Assembly (NCBI RefSeq): GCF_001424485.1 | Contig: NZ_LMQC01000025.1 | Location: forward strand, 62,001-126,000 | DNA from: Modestobacter sp. Leaf380 | Lineage (GTDB): Bacteria > Actinomycetota > Actinomycetes > Mycobacteriales > Geodermatophilaceae | Length of the DNA stretch: 64,000 nt | Direction of reading: 5' to 3' | In this document: positions 21,477 to 29,596 of the stretch, piece after piece | Layout of the letters: the number at the start of each line of letters is the position of its first letter | Numbering within the stretch: position 1 is the stretch's first letter | Program-made: the position numbers and the translations under genes | Notes under the pieces: generated by a model | What the model saw: the letters and a program-made list of their open reading frames with translations, nothing else | Database searches by the model: none | What the model was told of the DNA's origin: nothing

Positions 21477-23531
21477 TCAGCCCACCCGCGCGGCCTCCAC
21501 GGCCAGCGGCTCCGCGGGGTCCGTCGGGGCCGCCGAGGCGGTCGCCCCGGCGGGCAGGGCCGCGGCGGAGGTGTTCGCCGAGGTGGGCAGCCAGCGCCCC
21601 CACCAGCGGAGCACGTGCTCGAGCCTGGCCAGCCGGTGCGCGGGGCGCCCGGAACGGGACAGCTCGTGCCCCTCCCCGGGGAAGAGCAGCAGCTCGCTGG
21701 GCACACCGCGCCGCTTGAGCTCGACGAAGAGCCGGGTGCCCTGCTCGAGCGGGCAGCGCCAGTCCTCCTCCGAGTGGACGACGAGGGTGGGCGTGGTGAT
21801 CCGGTGCGCGCCGGCCATCGGCGACTGGGCGGCGATCCGCTCGGGGTCGGTGCCCACGTACTGGTCGGCGAAGAAGAACCCGATGTCGGAGGACCCGACG
21901 AAGCTGACCGGGTCGTTGAACCCGCGCTCGCTGACCGCGGCGGCGAAGCGCTGGGTGCGGCCGATGAGCAGCGTGGTCATGTACCCGCCGTAGGACCCGC
22001 CCATGACGCCGACCCGCGCGTCGTCCAGGTCGGGCTCCTGCAGGGCCTCGTCCAGGAACGCGACGACGTCGTCGGCGTCCAACTCGCCCATCCGCTCCTT
22101 GACCGCGCGCCCGTGCTCCTGGCCGTAGCCCGAGGAGCCACGCGGGTTGCACTGCAGGACGGCGTACCCCGCCTCGACGTAGGTCTGGGTCTCGTCGAAC
22201 AGGGTCCAGCCGTACTGGCTGAAGGGCCCGCCGTGCACGGTGAGCAGCACCGGGTGCGGGCCGGGCCCGGGCGGGGTGGTGATCCAGCCGTGCACCGGGT
22301 AGCCGTCCGGCGCGGTCGCGGTCTTCTCCCGCATCCGGTGCAGCCGGCCGGTGGCCTGCAGCTGCGCCCCGAACGCGGTGAGCAGCCGCCGTCGCCCCGG
22401 GGTGACGGCGATCAGCTCCCCGGCGGACCGGTCGTGCGCCACGGTGCCGACGACGACGCCACCGCCCACCGCGATCCCGGTGGTCGTGTACGGCCCGTCG
22501 ACCAGCGGCTCGGGGTCTGCGCCGTCCAGCGGCACCCGGACCAGCTCCACGGCCCCCTGCCGCTGCACGGCGACGAAGGCGGACCCGTCGGCGACGACGA
22601 CCCGGCCGAAGTCGTGGCCCAGGTCGTGCCACTCGGGGTCCAGCAGCGGCTGGGGGTTGCCGCCGCCCGCGCTCACCCGGCACAGGGTCGTGTTGCGGCC
22701 CACGAAGTCCAGGCCCTCGGGACCCAGGTCGGGCTGGGCGGCGAGGTAGAGCAGCCGGCCCTCGGGGTCGGCCGGGTCGTAGGTGGGTGCCGAGCAGGCC
22801 GAGCGGCTCTCGGTGACCCGGCGCAGGTGGCTGCCGTCGGGCCGACAGGCGTAGACGTCGGTGACCAGGTCGCGGTCGGCGCGGGCGTGCCGGGCGGAGA
22901 CGAAGACCAGCTCGGTGCCGGCCGGGTGCCAGGCGACGTCGGAGTCGTCGTGGTCCCCGGAGGTGACCTGGACCGGCTCGGGGGTCAGCAGCGCGTCGTC
23001 GTCGGACTCGCCGGGCAGGTCCAGCACGAAGACGTGCGCGCGGCGGTCGGTGGTGAAGCCCAGGTCGTCGGCCCGGTACTTCAGCGTGGTGATGAGCCGG
23101 GGCGGCTCGGCGGCGGCGTCGACGCCCTCGGCGGTGCCGTAGCGGCCTTCCTCGGGCACCCGGGCGGTGTAGGCCAGGCGGCGCGAGTCCGGAGCCCAGA
23201 CCGGCGCGCCGGCGCCGAGCGGGTGGTCGGTGAGCCGGCGGGCCTCACCACCGCCGGTGGGGAGCAGGTGCAGTTGCGGGCGGCCACCGCTCTCGGCACC
23301 CAGGAAGGCCAGCCAGCGACCGTCCGGGGAGAAGACGGGGGCCGAGTCGCGGTGCCCGTGCGTCAGCGGCCGGGCCGCCGAGGACCCGTCGGTGGGCACA
23401 GCCCACAGCTGACTGCGGTACTCGTCGGTCTCCAGGTCCAGGCGGGTGACCGCCACGACCGCGGTCGCACCGTCCGGGGAGACAGTGGCGGTGCCGGGCG
23501 TGCGGAGCAGGGCGAGATCGGACGGCCGCAT
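21477..23531 (-). CDS. S9 family peptidase (acylaminoacyl/dipeptidyl peptidase)
   Basis: Prolyl-oligopeptidase-family serine peptidase of 684 aa. The N-terminal two thirds is a beta-propeller with repeated blades (SPDGRWLAFLG, WAPDSRRLAYTA, AWHPAGTELVFVS). The C-terminal hydrolase has VHGGPFSQYG, the nucleophile GGSYGGYMT (near residue 514), the Asp region VVHSEEDWRCP and the His region FPGEGHELSRSG. There is no signal peptide. It probably removes N-terminal acylated residues or dipeptides in the cytosol. A TAGCGT hexamer is 8 bases from the ATG. Confidence 0.9.
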   Translation of the reverse strand: MRPSDLALLRTPGTATVSPDGATAVVAVTRLDLETDEYRSQLWAVPTDGSSAARPLTHGHRDSAPVFSPDGRWLAFLGAESGGRPQLHLLPTGGGEARRLTDHPLGAGAPVWAPDSRRLAYTARVPEEGRYGTAEGVDAAAEPPRLITTLKYRADDLGFTTDRRAHVFVLDLPGESDDDALLTPEPVQVTSGDHDDSDVAWHPAGTELVFVSARHARADRDLVTDVYACRPDGSHLRRVTESRSACSAPTYDPADPEGRLLYLAAQPDLGPEGLDFVGRNTTLCRVSAGGGNPQPLLDPEWHDLGHDFGRVVVADGSAFVAVQRQGAVELVRVPLDGADPEPLVDGPYTTTGIAVGGGVVVGTVAHDRSAGELIAVTPGRRRLLTAFGAQLQATGRLHRMREKTATAPDGYPVHGWITTPPGPGPHPVLLTVHGGPFSQYGWTLFDETQTYVEAGYAVLQCNPRGSSGYGQEHGRAVKERMGELDADDVVAFLDEALQEPDLDDARVGVMGGSYGGYMTTLLIGRTQRFAAAVSERGFNDPVSFVGSSDIGFFFADQYVGTDPERIAAQSPMAGAHRITTPTLVVHSEEDWRCPLEQGTRLFVELKRRGVPSELLLFPGEGHELSRSGRPAHRLARLEHVLRWWGRWLPTSANTSAAALPAGATASAAPTDPAEPLAVEAARVG

Positions 23532-23539
23532 GACGGCAG

Positions 23540-23545
23540 ACGCTA
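23540..23545 (-). promoter_or_regulatory. Candidate -10 hexamer of the S9 peptidase gene
   Basis: TAGCGT on the minus strand, 8 bases upstream of the ATG. It sits 36 bases from the divergent amidohydrolase hexamer, so the two promoters lie back to back. Confidence 0.4.
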
Positions 23546-23581
23546 GCCCAGCCGTCGGGTCCTTAGCCGGGCTGAGGGTCC

Positions 23582-23587
23582 TAGGCT
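23582..23587 (+). promoter_or_regulatory. Candidate -10 hexamer of the amidohydrolase gene
   Basis: TAGGCT, 6 bases upstream of the ATG at 23594. It would give a leaderless mRNA; no Shine-Dalgarno is visible. Confidence 0.4.
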
Positions 23588-23593
23588 GCCCGC

Positions 23594-24826
23594 ATGACGC
23601 GACGGGTGTTCACCGGTGGGCTGGTCCTCGACGGCACGGGCGCCCCGGCGGCGGCGGCCGACGTCGCCGTGCAGGACGGCCGGGTCGTCGACGTCGGCCC
23701 CGGTCTGGACGGCGACGAGGCCGTCGACTGCACCGGTGCCACCGTCCTGCCGGGGCTCTTCGACTGCCACGTCCACGTGCTGATGAGCGGCGTGGACACC
23801 CTGCACCAGCTGCAGACCCCCTACAGCCAGGTCTACTTCGAGGCGGTCCGGAACCTGCGCCGCACCCTGGCGCTGGGCATCACCTCCGTGCGGGACGCCG
23901 CCGGCGCCGACCTCGGCGTCGCCGAGGCGGTCCGCTCCGGGCTGGTCCGCGGCCCCCGCATGCAGATCTCGCTGGCCATGATCAGCCAGACCGGCGGGCA
24001 CGCCGACGACTGGCACGTCTGCGGTGCCGAGACCCCGCTGCTGCCGGTCACCCCGGGGCGGCCCAGCGGCATCTGCGACGGCCCCGACGAGGTGCGCCGC
24101 ACGGTGCGCGCCCTGGTCCGGGCCGGCGCCGACGTGCTGAAGGTGGCCACAAGCGGCGGCGTGCTCTCCCCCCGCGACGACCCGCGGCACGCGCACTTCC
24201 GGCCGGCCGAGCTCGCCGTCCTGGTCGAGGAGGCCACCGCGGCCGGACTGGCGGTGATGGCGCACGCCCAGGGCGCGGACGGGATCAAGAACGCCGTCCG
24301 CGCCGGGATCCGGTCCATCGAGCACGGCATCTTCCTCGACGACGAGGCGATCGCGCTGATGCTGGAGCACGGCACCTGGCTGGTGCCCACGCTGTCCGCG
24401 CCGCGGGCGGTGCTCGCGGCCGTCGCCGCCGGCGCCGCACTCCCCCGGGCCGTGGTGGACAAGGCGATCGCCGTCCAGGCGCAGCACGACGAGTCGGTCT
24501 CCCGGGCCCACGAGGCCGGCGTGCGCATCGCGATGGGCACCGACTCCGGCGTCGGCCCGCACGGGGAGAACCTCGGGGAGCTGCAGCTGATGGCCGACCG
24601 CGGCATGTCGGTGGAGGAGGTCTGGCACGCCACCACGCTCTCGGCGGCCCGGCTGCTGCGGGTGGACGGCGAGCTGGGCTCGCTGGAGCCGGGCAAGCGG
24701 GCCGACGTCGTGGTGCTCGAGGGGGACGCCGCCGACCTGTCCGGGCTGGCCGGACGGGTCCGCGAGGTGTGGGTGGACGGCGAGCAGGTGGCCCTCGGCG
24801 GCCGGGTCGCCGACCCGGCCGCCTGA
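23594..24826 (+). CDS. Metal-dependent amidohydrolase (imidazolonepropionase/prolidase-like)
   Basis: A 410-aa amidohydrolase-superfamily enzyme. The N-terminal cap is followed by the metal motif LFDCHVHVLMSG (HxH), a Lys region GADVLKVATSGGVLS, His residues in VMAHAQGADGIKNA and SIEHGIFLDDE, and the catalytic Asp in IAMGTDSGVGPHG. The C-terminus has LGSLEPGKRADVVVLEG. The family includes Xaa-Pro dipeptidases and organophosphate acid anhydrolase-like enzymes; the substrate is unknown. It is convergent with a terC gene, 3 bases apart. Confidence 0.9.
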   Translation: MTRRVFTGGLVLDGTGAPAAAADVAVQDGRVVDVGPGLDGDEAVDCTGATVLPGLFDCHVHVLMSGVDTLHQLQTPYSQVYFEAVRNLRRTLALGITSVRDAAGADLGVAEAVRSGLVRGPRMQISLAMISQTGGHADDWHVCGAETPLLPVTPGRPSGICDGPDEVRRTVRALVRAGADVLKVATSGGVLSPRDDPRHAHFRPAELAVLVEEATAAGLAVMAHAQGADGIKNAVRAGIRSIEHGIFLDDEAIALMLEHGTWLVPTLSAPRAVLAAVAAGAALPRAVVDKAIAVQAQHDESVSRAHEAGVRIAMGTDSGVGPHGENLGELQLMADRGMSVEEVWHATTLSAARLLRVDGELGSLEPGKRADVVVLEGDAADLSGLAGRVREVWVDGEQVALGGRVADPAA

Positions 24827-24829
24827 GGC

Positions 24830-25912
24830 TCAGTCCTCCCTGCGGGCGCGGGTGGCGCGGTCCTCGGACTCGACGGCGGCGTCGGGCTCGCCGGGCTCGC
24901 CGGTGGGCTGCTCCTGCGGGTCCACCGCGGTGCCCTCGGCCGGGGTCAGCTGACCGCGGGTCTTGAGCAGGGAGGCCACGGTGGCGATGACCAGCACCCC
25001 GAGGATGACCGCCAGCGACAGCCAGATCGGGATCTCCGGGACCGACTCGATCGGCTCGCGGTCGCTGAGGAACGGGTACTGGTTCTCGTGCACGGCCTCC
25101 AGGATCAGCTTGACGCCGATGAAGGCCAGGATGACCGCCAGGCCGTAGGACAGGTACACCAGGCGCTTGAGCAGCCCACCCAGCAGGAAGTACAGCTGGC
25201 GCAGCCCCATGAGGGCGAAGACGTTGGCGGTGAAGACGATGAAGGACTCCTGGGTGAGCCCGAAGATGGCCGGGATCGAGTCCAGCGCGAAGAGCAGGTC
25301 CGTCGTCCCCAGGGCCAAGAAGACCACGATCATCGGGGTGAAGAGCTTCTTGCCGCCCTGGGAGACCCGGATCTTGTTGCCGTGGAAGTCCGCCGTCATC
25401 GGCAGGACCTTCTTCATCCGGCGGATGAGGGCGTTCTCCTCGTAGTCCTCGTCCTCGCCGTGACCGCGGACCAGGTTGATGGCGGTGTAGACCAGGAACG
25501 CGCCGAAGAGGAAGAAGACCCACACGAAGCGCTCGATCACCGCGGCGCCGAGCAGGATGAAGATGCCGCGCAGGACCAGCGCGATGATGATCCCGACCAT
25601 CAGGACCTCTTGCTGCAGCTTCCTGGGCACCTTGAAGCGGGCCATGATGATCACGAAGACGAACAGGTTGTCCACCGACAGCGAGTACTCGGTGAGCCAG
25701 CCCGCGTAGAACTGCGTGGCGTACTCGCCGTTGGTGACCACCAGCAGCACCAGCCCGAACACCAGGGCCAGCGCGATGTAGAAGGTCACCCAGATGCTTG
25801 CCTCGCGCACCGAGGGCTCATGCGGTCGCCGCGTGATGAGGGCCAGGTCGGCCAGCAGCAGGACCGTGAGTGCGATGAACGTGCCGACTTCGAACCAGAC
25901 CGGGAGCTCCAC
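24830..25912 (-). CDS. TerC family membrane protein (downstream paralogue)
   Basis: Integral membrane protein of the TerC/Alx family, members of which export or handle Mn2+ or are linked to tellurite resistance. The 360-aa protein has about nine helices, with the conserved YSLSVDNLFVFVIIM and FALDSIPAIFGLTQ motifs whose acidic residues lie in the membrane. A charged, disordered tail of about 60 residues follows. I chose the GTG giving VELPVWFEVG; an in-frame GTG at 25924 would add four residues. Neither has a strong Shine-Dalgarno. The upstream 130 bases lack the riboswitch motifs found before its paralogue. Confidence 0.9.
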   Translation of the reverse strand: MELPVWFEVGTFIALTVLLLADLALITRRPHEPSVREASIWVTFYIALALVFGLVLLVVTNGEYATQFYAGWLTEYSLSVDNLFVFVIIMARFKVPRKLQQEVLMVGIIIALVLRGIFILLGAAVIERFVWVFFLFGAFLVYTAINLVRGHGEDEDYEENALIRRMKKVLPMTADFHGNKIRVSQGGKKLFTPMIVVFLALGTTDLLFALDSIPAIFGLTQESFIVFTANVFALMGLRQLYFLLGGLLKRLVYLSYGLAVILAFIGVKLILEAVHENQYPFLSDREPIESVPEIPIWLSLAVILGVLVIATVASLLKTRGQLTPAEGTAVDPQEQPTGEPGEPDAAVESEDRATRARRED

Positions 25913-25989
25913 GTCGCGCCACACTACGGGGCTCGCTGTGGATCACCTGGGCGCCACGGTGGTGTCTACGACCACAACCCCCGGGACGC

Positions 25990-26026
25990 CGAGAGGCCCA
26001 CCGGACGGTGTCCGGTGGGCCTCTCG
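25990..26026 (-). terminator. Terminator between the two terC genes
   Basis: A perfect 16-bp inverted repeat (25990-26005 against 26011-26026) with a 5-base loop lies 17 bases past the upstream terC stop. It should separate transcription of the two paralogues. Confidence 0.85.
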
Positions 26027-26042
26027 TGCGTGGTGCGGGCGG

Positions 26043-27179
26043 TCAGTCCTCGCGGGAGGAGTCGACCGCCGCGGTGCGTCCGGTGACCGGTGCGTCGCCG
26101 CGGGCGCCCGCCGGGCTGCCGTCCCGGTCGCCGGGGCCCTGGGCGTGCAGGCCGTCGCGGCCGGCGCCCTTGTCCTCGAGACCGGTCGGGCTGGTGTGCC
26201 CGGCGGCCGCGTCCTTCTTGTTCTTGCGGAGGCTGAGGACCGTGGTCACGATCAGCGTCAGCAGGATGACCAGCAGGGACAGCCAGGTCGGGATCTCCGG
26301 GATGAGCGTGATGTGCTCACCGCCGTTGACGAAGGGCAGCTCGTTGGTGTGCAGGGCGTGGATGACCAGCTTGATGCCGATGAAGCCCAGGATCACGGCC
26401 AGGCCGTAGGCCAGGTACACCAGGCGGTCCAGCAGACCGTCGATGAGGAAGAACAGCTGACGCAGGCCCAGCAGCGAGAACGCGTTGGCCGCGAAGACCA
26501 GGTAGGTCTCCTGGGTCAGGCCGAAGATGGCCGGGATCGAGTCGACGGCGAAGATGATGTCGGCGGTGCCGATGGCGATCAGCGCGATCATCAGCGGGGT
26601 GATGTAGCGCTTCCCGTCGATCTTCGTCGTCATCTTGTCGGAGTGGTACTCCTCGGTCGTCGGCACGGCCTTGCGGACGAGCTTGAGGATCCCGTTCTCC
26701 TTGAACTCCTCCTCCTCGTCGTGGCCGCCACTGCGGGCCTGCACGACCGCGGTGTAGATGAGGATCGCGCCGAAGACGTAGAAGACCCAGCTGTAGTTCT
26801 CGATGGCCGCGGCGCCGATGAAGATGAACACGGTGCGCAGGACCAGCGCGAAGGCGATGCCGAACAGCAGCACCTTCTGCTGCAGTTCACGGGGCACGCC
26901 GAAGCTGGCCATGATCAGCACGAAGACGAACAGGTTGTCGACGGACAACGCCTTCTCGGTGACGTAACCGGCGAAGTACTCACCGCCGAACGTGCCGCCG
27001 GCGAAGACGAGCACGCCGAGGCCGAACAGGATGGCGATGCCGACGTAGACCGCCGACCAGGTCGCCGACTCCTTGAGCGAGGGGGCGTGCGGGGTGCGCA
27101 CGTGGCCGACGAAGTCGAACACGATCATGGCGAGGATCGCGGCGACGGTCACGGCCCACACCCAGATGGGGACGTCCAA
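26043..27179 (-). CDS. TerC family membrane protein under a Mn2+ riboswitch
   Basis: A 378-aa TerC/Alx paralogue with about nine helices and the conserved KALSVDNLFVFVLIM and FAVDSIPAIFGLTQ motifs. A disordered hydrophilic tail follows about residue 315. Translation probably starts at a TTG (27177-27179, LDVPIWVWAV) behind GGAGG; a CTG one codon upstream is possible. The leader folds as a yybP-ykoY element, and the GGAGG lies in its expression platform. This points to manganese export or manganese loading of exported proteins as its role. Confidence 0.9.
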   Translation of the reverse strand: MDVPIWVWAVTVAAILAMIVFDFVGHVRTPHAPSLKESATWSAVYVGIAILFGLGVLVFAGGTFGGEYFAGYVTEKALSVDNLFVFVLIMASFGVPRELQQKVLLFGIAFALVLRTVFIFIGAAAIENYSWVFYVFGAILIYTAVVQARSGGHDEEEEFKENGILKLVRKAVPTTEEYHSDKMTTKIDGKRYITPLMIALIAIGTADIIFAVDSIPAIFGLTQETYLVFAANAFSLLGLRQLFFLIDGLLDRLVYLAYGLAVILGFIGIKLVIHALHTNELPFVNGGEHITLIPEIPTWLSLLVILLTLIVTTVLSLRKNKKDAAAGHTSPTGLEDKGAGRDGLHAQGPGDRDGSPAGARGDAPVTGRTAAVDSSRED

Positions 27180-27182
27180 CAG

Positions 27183-27313
27183 TGGTTCCTCCGGTGTCTC
27201 TGAACGGTTGCACCGGAGGTCTCTCCCACCGACCCGGGGGTCGGCCGACAGTGCCGGAGGTCGATGGCGACCTCGTGTTGACGACAACTGCCGCGGGGGA
27301 TACTCCCCTCCAC
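27183..27313 (-). promoter_or_regulatory. yybP-ykoY-type manganese riboswitch upstream of terC
   Basis: On the minus strand the leader carries the conserved 5' segment GAGGGGAGTA (about 27301-27310), the internal GTCGTCAACACGAGG (about 27267-27281) and the 3' segment GAGAGACC (27218-27225). These match the conserved loops and junction of yybP-ykoY RNAs. P1 can form between 27307-27311 and 27215-27219. Two internal hairpins are visible: GAGGTCG/CGACCTC and CCGACC/GGTCGG. The 9-base stretch 27211-27219 is also perfectly complementary to 27188-27196, which holds the terC GGAGG. P1 and the Shine-Dalgarno hairpin are therefore mutually exclusive, as expected of a translational ON switch. The family binds Mn2+ and commonly precedes TerC and MntP genes. 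Confidence 0.88.
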
Positions 27314-27340
27314 GCGAATCCGTTGTGCGCCACAGGGTGT

Positions 27341-27350
27341 GTTTGCAAAC
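27341..27350. promoter_or_regulatory. Perfect palindrome upstream of the riboswitch
   Basis: GTTTGCAAAC, a perfect 10-bp palindrome and an AT-rich spot in GC-rich surroundings. It lies about 30 bases upstream of the riboswitch aptamer and could be an operator or part of the terC promoter. No regulator can be named. Confidence 0.3.
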
Positions 27351-27413
27351 AGCAACCACCCGCAGCAGCGGACTCGGACACCCCAACGAGCGGTACCGCC
27401 CCGGGGTTCCCCG

Positions 27414-28775
27414 TCAGGCCGTGGGGAGCGTCACCCGGAAGTGCCCGCCCGACACGGCGTCCCGGCAGGTCACGTCGCCGCCGTGCGCCCGGGCGAGCGC
27501 CCGGGCGATCGGCAGCCCGAGCCCCGCTCCCCCGTCCCGGCCCCGCGCCGCGTCCAGCCGGACCAGCCGGTCGAAGACCCGCTCGCGCTGGTCGACCGGC
27601 ACGCCGGGTCCGTCGTCGGTGACGTCGACGGACGCCGTGCCGTCTCGCTCGCCGACCGCCACCAGCACCCGGCCCGCCGGCCCCGCCGCCCGGACGGCGT
27701 TGCGCAGCAGGTTGTCCAGCACCTGCCCGACCCGGTCGGCGTCCACCACCGCGGTCGCCCCGCCCGTCACCGTCACCGCTCCCCCGACCCGGGCGGCGCT
27801 CGCCACGGCCAGCGTGCCCAGGTCGACCGGCCGGCGGTGCAGCTCCGGTGCCTGACCGCTGTCCAGCCGGGCGACGTCGAGCAGGTCGGCCACCAGCCGC
27901 CCGGAGCGGCGCAGCTCGCGGACGGCGCCGGCCAGCAGCTCCTCCCGTCGTCCCCGGTCGGGGTCGGTCCGCAGCACGGTCTCCACCGACGCCTGGACGG
28001 CGGCCAGCGGGGTACGCAGCTCGTGCGCGGCGTCCCCGAGCAGGTCGCGCATGCCCGACTCGGCCCGCCGGGCCTGCCGCTCGGCGCCCTCCAGCTCGTC
28101 GAGCATGCCGTCGAAGGCGGCCGCGGTGCTGCCCAGCTCGGTGTGCGGGCGGTCCGGGCGCAGCCGGCGGCCGCGGTCGCCGTCGGTGATCTGCCGGGCC
28201 AGCGCCGTCATCCGGCCCAGCGGCCGCAGACCCACGCCGACGGTGACGCTGACCAGCGCGGCCGCCAGCAGCAGCACCACGGCCGCGGCCACCACGAGCA
28301 CCCAGCGCAGCTGGGTCACCGCGTCGGTGATCGGGCCCTGGTCGGCCAGCAGGGTGATCCGGGCGCCGTCCGGGAGGTCGGTCTGCAGGACGTAGGCGTC
28401 CCCGGTGTCCACGACGGCACCCGGGTCCGGCGGCGGGCCGCCCGGGGCGGGCGGGCCGCCGCCGGGGCCGACGGGTGGGTCCGGCAGCTGACCGACCTGC
28501 CCACCGTCCGCGGTCTCCAGCAGCGCCTGGACGGTGTCGCCCTCGACGGCCCGGACCACCTCCTCGTCGGAGCGGCCCTGCTGCACGAGGGCGGCGGCGA
28601 TCTCGGCCCGGTCCACCAGCCGGTCCCGCAGGTCCCCGCGCAGCTGGGCCCCCAGGGCGAGGTCCACGCTGAACCCCAGGACGACGAGCAGCAGCGTCAT
28701 CAGGCCGAGCACCAGCACGCTCACCCGGCGGCGCAGGCTCGCGGTGTGCAGCGGCGCGGGCGCGGGGCCGGTCAC
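27414..28775 (-). CDS. Sensor histidine kinase (OmpR-type system)
   Basis: A 453-aa membrane sensor. It has one helix near residues 18-40, an extracellular domain of about 120 residues with a Gly/Pro-rich stretch, a second helix near 150-175, a HAMP linker, an HisKA domain (GDAAHELRTPLAAVQAS, His about residue 250) and an HATPase domain (NLLRNAVRAA, DVTDDGPGV, AGLGLPIARALA). The GTG overlaps the regulator stop by 4 bases, so the pair is cotranscribed. The stimulus is unknown; the divergent envelope genes suggest a surface signal. Confidence 0.92.
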   Translation of the reverse strand: MTGPAPAPLHTASLRRRVSVLVLGLMTLLLVVLGFSVDLALGAQLRGDLRDRLVDRAEIAAALVQQGRSDEEVVRAVEGDTVQALLETADGGQVGQLPDPPVGPGGGPPAPGGPPPDPGAVVDTGDAYVLQTDLPDGARITLLADQGPITDAVTQLRWVLVVAAAVVLLLAAALVSVTVGVGLRPLGRMTALARQITDGDRGRRLRPDRPHTELGSTAAAFDGMLDELEGAERQARRAESGMRDLLGDAAHELRTPLAAVQASVETVLRTDPDRGRREELLAGAVRELRRSGRLVADLLDVARLDSGQAPELHRRPVDLGTLAVASAARVGGAVTVTGGATAVVDADRVGQVLDNLLRNAVRAAGPAGRVLVAVGERDGTASVDVTDDGPGVPVDQRERVFDRLVRLDAARGRDGGAGLGLPIARALARAHGGDVTCRDAVSGGHFRVTLPTA

Positions 28776-29449
28776 GCCCGGACCGTGTAGCCCAGGCCCC
28801 GCACGGTGTGCACCAGACGGGGGCCGTGCACCTCGAGCTTGCGGCGCAGCGCGCTGACGTGCACCTCCACGAGGTTGGGGTCGTAGTCCTCGTACCCCCA
28901 CACCTGGGTCAGGATCTGGGTCTTGCTCACGGTGCGGCCGCGGTTGCCGACCAGGTAGCCCAGCAGCCGCAGCTCGGTGGCGGTCAGCTCCAGGGCGGCG
29001 CCGGCCCGGGTGGCGGACCCGGCCGGCTCGTCGACGACCAGGTCGCCCACCTCGACGGCGCCGGGCCACCGGCCCCGGCGGTTCAGCACCGCCCGCACCC
29101 GGGCCACCAGCTCGGCCATCGCGAAGGGCTTGACCAGGTAGTCGTCGGCGCCGGCCCCGAACCCGGCCAGCCGGTCGGGCACGGCGTCCCGGGCCGTGAG
29201 GACGACGATGCCGGCGTCCCCGGCCCGGCGCACGTCCCCGGCCAGGGCGAGGCCGTCGCGGCCGGGGAGCATCACGTCCAGCACGACGAGGTCGGGTCGG
29301 AACCCGGTGAGGTCGGCGCCGAGCGTGCTGCCGTCGGCGCGGCCCTCCACGACGCAGCCCTCGTCGGACAGGGCCGTCACCACGCCGTCCCGGATGGCGC
29401 TCTCGTCCTCGACGACGAGGACACGGGGTCGGGCCTGCTTGTCTCGCAC
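28772..29449 (-). CDS. OmpR/PhoB-family response regulator
   Basis: A 225-aa two-domain regulator. The receiver has VVEDES, the phosphoacceptor in VVLDVMLPG (Asp about 58), VVLTARDA and YLVKPFAMAEL. The winged-helix DNA-binding domain ends GNRGRTVSKTQILTQVWGY and VHVSALRRKLE. The chosen GTG gives VRDKQARPRVLVVED; longer in-frame starts would run into the repeat-containing promoter region. Paired CTTCAG direct repeats with 11-bp periodicity lie just upstream and are its likely binding sites. Confidence 0.92.
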   Translation of the reverse strand: MRDKQARPRVLVVEDESAIRDGVVTALSDEGCVVEGRADGSTLGADLTGFRPDLVVLDVMLPGRDGLALAGDVRRAGDAGIVVLTARDAVPDRLAGFGAGADDYLVKPFAMAELVARVRAVLNRRGRWPGAVEVGDLVVDEPAGSATRAGAALELTATELRLLGYLVGNRGRTVSKTQILTQVWGYEDYDPNLVEVHVSALRRKLEVHGPRLVHTVRGLGYTVRA

Positions 29450-29472
29450 CTGCTGATGGTGCCCTGCCCAGC

Positions 29473-29526
29473 CTGAAGAGCAGCTGAAGACCGGGGCCAC
29501 GGGCGGCTGCTTCAGGGTGGCTTCAG
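29473..29526. promoter_or_regulatory. Two back-to-back CTTCAG direct-repeat pairs
   Basis: CTGAAG at 29473-29478 and 29484-29489, then CTTCAG at 29510-29515 and 29521-29526. Each pair is a direct repeat with 11-bp spacing, and the two pairs face in opposite directions around a 20-bp centre. Direct repeats one helical turn apart are the usual target of OmpR-family dimers. The site lies between the regulator gene and the divergent exported-protein gene, so it may control both. Confidence 0.6.
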
Positions 29527-29596
29527 GACCGGCCCACACGGTGGGGACACGAGCCACACCGCAGACCGCGGTGGGCCGCCGTCCCCTGGAGGACCC

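Noticed and set aside
25913-26042. A second yybP-ykoY element before the downstream terC gene
   Set aside because: The minus-strand sequence lacks GGGGAGTA and GAGACC segments and contains the upstream gene's terminator instead.
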